NCBI GenBank assembly: GCA_036785705.1
Contig: JAWUZG010000036.1
Coordinates: 12,953,501 to 13,017,500 of the forward strand
Reading direction: 5' to 3'
Source: Acanthornis magna
Lineage: Eukaryota; Chordata; Aves; Passeriformes; Acanthizidae
Length of the DNA: 64,000 nt
Shown here: positions 61,567 through 64,000 of the stretch, one piece after another
Numbering within the stretch: the stretch's first letter is position 1
How the letters are laid out: every line of letters starts with the position of its first letter
Program-made: the position numbers and the translations under genes
Notes under the pieces: model-generated
What the model was told of the DNA's origin: nothing
The model's database searches: none
Seen by the model: only the letters and a program-made list of their open reading frames with translations

Positions 61567-63539
61567 AGACATTTAGACAATGGCTCTGAAATGGACACAA
61601 TTAAAACTTCTTTTCCTCTCACATCCTCACAGAACTGAAAGAAAATGCTGGTTCCCTTATACCCAACAGATTTTCAAAATTGTTCCTTTGATAATGAAAA
61701 TAGGAAAAGAACTATCACCATTTACCATGACATGAGGTTGCAAGAGACAGACTGACTGTAGAGACATCAGACACAGCTGTTCATCCACGATTATTTCCTT
61801 TCACATGAACAAGGAATAACAGATTTGTAAAAAGTTTTCTATCCCAAAGAGTTAGACTAGAAAGTTGGAATGGAAGTAGAACAAAGATCCAAACAGATTT
61901 TTTCCTTCTTTTCAGAAAGAAGGTATGAAAAAGCATCAAGGAGAACACATGGGGGAAAAAATTAGCAGCAGACATTCCCCAAACGCATAAATGCAGTGAT
62001 GGTACCTTTGGATAACCTTTGTAAAGAAAAGGTTAACCAAATGCCTTTTTCACATAATATTTCAGGTTATAAACCCAGATCACATTGGTTTGCACTACGC
62101 TCTCTTTTACTTATTTGTACAGCAAAATGTGACTTTTTCGTAAATATATTTGTTCCGTAGTTTCACAAATAAAATTATAGAGAATACAGAGTGTGTGCTG
62201 AAAGAGATTAAGCCATTGGTTCAGAAGTGGAATAGCAATACTGTTTCATGAAAAGTCAAGGTCCAAGAGAAACGCAATGAATCTGTCCTGGAGTCAGGTG
62301 CATCTAGCAGAACATTTAAGTAAGCAGAAGATTTAATAAATGCCACAGGAAAAGAGAAGAAAAGGGCTTCACAAAGAATACTGTAGTACTCTGAGAAAAT
62401 AAGGAAAGCTGGAAATCTGCCAGAAGAACTGTGAAAACAGATAGGAATTAGCAGAAAAGGAAGGAATAAGAGATGTTACAAGAAGCACAGAGATGAAAGA
62501 GGAAATACGATTGAAAAGACCTTTAGTTTTAACCTACAAATAAATTACAGGGGAAGGGAGGGAGGTGATATCTAGTCCAAAATATTTTTGACCCTTTTTT
62601 TTCTTTCCAATTAATGGAAAAAACTGTTTCATTACCATATACATATTTTGGTGAGAGAAAAATGGTGTGTAATGTATTTCCACCATTTTTAGCCACAAAT
62701 TATTTTTCCCTCTTAAAAGCCTTGGTGAAAGCCCATAAAAAAATCTAATCTTTCCCTCCAGCCTTACTTGAAATATTTTATGTGACTTTGGCTGCATACC
62801 TTGGGAATTTGTGCTAGGCTTTTATAGTTGCATTAACTAGTACAGAAAATTTATTCATGCTAAAAATAGAAATTTGGGACAAAATTACTAGTGCTTTTAA
62901 AAGCACAAGTAAAAGGAAATAGAGATCTGAATGTTTCTAGCTCCAATTAGGTAGAAGTTGTGATTATATATTGTATTGCGAGGTTACATTTGAAAAAGTG
63001 TTGAGTTCTATACTGATTTACAAAATTAGTTGCCAGCACACTAAAATATTTTTATCAGCTTCACAAATCTGAAGAAGAGACAATATTTAGTTGAATGAAT
63101 AAGGACATTTTGGAAATCAGTTCCATGATATTTCTGTAAATTGACAGTTCACTGTAACAGATGACGCTGAGTCACCAATCATGGCTGAAACCAGGAAGTG
63201 CAGCTGAAGACTATTGATTTCATGTCTATTATGCTGGTGAGAAATCATCAAGACATTTTACCATATCTGATAAAATTTTAACTCAAGATAGCTCATTTAG
63301 TATCATTTAATAATTTTATCTACTTTACAATAAAGATTTTGCTAATTGTTAATGTTTCTCCATATTTTCTTATTTTGTCAATATTTCTCCTCATTAGAAG
63401 GCCAGATATTTTAAATATTTTCAATCATAAACTTTTCTGATGGATTTGCTTTAAGAACCAGTTGAAATGTATCTGTTAAACTGGATGTAAGTGAAGGAAC
63501 GGCAATTTTCATAAAATAGGAGTTTTTTGCTTTCTGCAG
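60386..63539. other. Non-coding DNA with a long poly-A tract
   Basis: Apart from the A46 run at 61518-61563 nothing is recognised. An 87-codon minus frame with an ATG start (62797-62534) has a Lys-rich low-complexity end and no motif. Confidence 0.55.
61518..61563. repeat. Poly-A tract (A46)
   Basis: Forty-six uninterrupted A, directly followed by two copies of TTTAGACA (61564-61579). No retrocopy is recognisable upstream, and no target-site duplication is apparent. Confidence 0.97.
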
Positions 63540-63608
63540 AGCTGCCTTTCCAAGACTGGGACAGATTTAATGTGTCTGTCCATACTGTGCCTTCACTGTC
63601 TTCTTCAG
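63540..63608 (+). other. Candidate internal coding exon, 69 nt (unproven)
   Basis: A strong acceptor (AGTTTTTTGCTTTCTGCAG) ends at 63539 and a good donor (TCTTCAG then GTAAAA) begins at 63609. The 69 nt are 23 codons long and keep frame. In phase 1/1 the peptide reads LPFQDWDRFNVSV and then a Ser-rich end; a second frame (phase 0) is also open. I do not recognise it. Short in-frame exons of this kind occur in large neuronal genes, but chance pairs of splice sites also occur. Confidence 0.27.
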
Positions 63609-64000
63609 GTAAAAATCCCAAGTCTAATAAATTTTCAATAACATTATTATTTTGGGAGTGTCATGGATTATCCTGTCCATCTGACATCAGATATACATCA
63701 CCACCAGAATAGGTCTAGGCTGCCTGGCTCACCTCATAATATCATGACCTGGTCACTTGACAACTAAAGACACTACAGAATGAAGTTGGTCTCATAAACC
63801 CTGCTAAGTTTTCTTCCCTAGTTTTGAGTTGAAGTTCCAGCTGGTTCCAAAATTATTGCACAGTGATGTTGGTATAGTCATTATTTGACAAGAATAATGC
63901 CTTTCAGCCAAATTCAAAGTGAAAGACAAAATTAAACACTGCCAATTAAGTATTTATGCTGTAAAAACTTACTAGTTTCTCTCACAACATCCTGCATAAA
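63609..64000. other. Non-coding DNA to the window edge
   Basis: If the 63,540-63,608 exon is real this would be intron. No repeat or second exon is visible. Confidence 0.5.

Noticed and set aside
1..64000. tRNA, rRNA, snRNA genes, CRISPR arrays and prokaryotic operon features
   Set aside because: No B-box GGTTCGANTCC-type motif, no regularly spaced repeats and no ribosome binding sites were seen; the DNA is vertebrate.

Overview
The window reads as nuclear DNA from a bird, probably a neoavian such as a songbird. The main evidence is a set of CR1 LINE fragments of the bird type: the antisense signature for the end of the CR1 polymerase, the 3' UTR that reads 'GGTTGGA...ACCT', and the 8-bp ATTCTATG-type tails. 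There are no Alu, B1 or L1 elements. The DNA is visibly AT-rich, with few CpGs and low repeat density. This is how large introns or gene deserts on avian macrochromosomes look. There is no bacterial or organellar signal: no operons, no ribosome binding sites and no rRNA or tRNA.

I found no gene that I can name. The long open frames are either CR1 sense or antisense frames, or of a length expected by chance. What can be supported is the repeat content. Seven clear CR1 fragments lie at about 3.66-4.40, 5.30-5.80, 13.18-13.32, 34.17-35.51, 43.05-43.38, 55.23-56.03 and 60.29-60.39 kb. There is one older CR1 tail near 20.95 kb and there are two probable MIR-type SINE relics near 10.35 and 53.03 kb. 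Low-complexity tracts include T40 next to (TC)10 at 31.6 kb, (AAAAC)8 at 37.5 kb, an 84-base homopyrimidine run at 44.2 kb and A46 at 61.5 kb.

Against this background a few places stand out. (1) A CpG-dense patch at 17.69-18.06 kb has a TATA-like box, a short palindrome and consensus splice donors on both strands; it may be a solo LTR or a cryptic promoter and first exon. (2) Two perfect GC-rich hairpins lie 16 bp apart at 10.15-10.20 kb. (3) Several open stretches sit between good splice signals, best at 47,982-48,101 (+, 120 nt, phase 0/0), 19,287-19,421 (+, signal-peptide-like start, then GTAAGT), 63,540-63,608 (+, 69 nt, phase 1/1), 49,873-49,948 (-) and 573-425 (-). These are hypotheses only: 64 kb of AT-rich DNA yields chance exons, and none matches a protein I recognise.

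The rest is unannotated non-coding DNA, listed section by section. I see no novel multi-gene system here.
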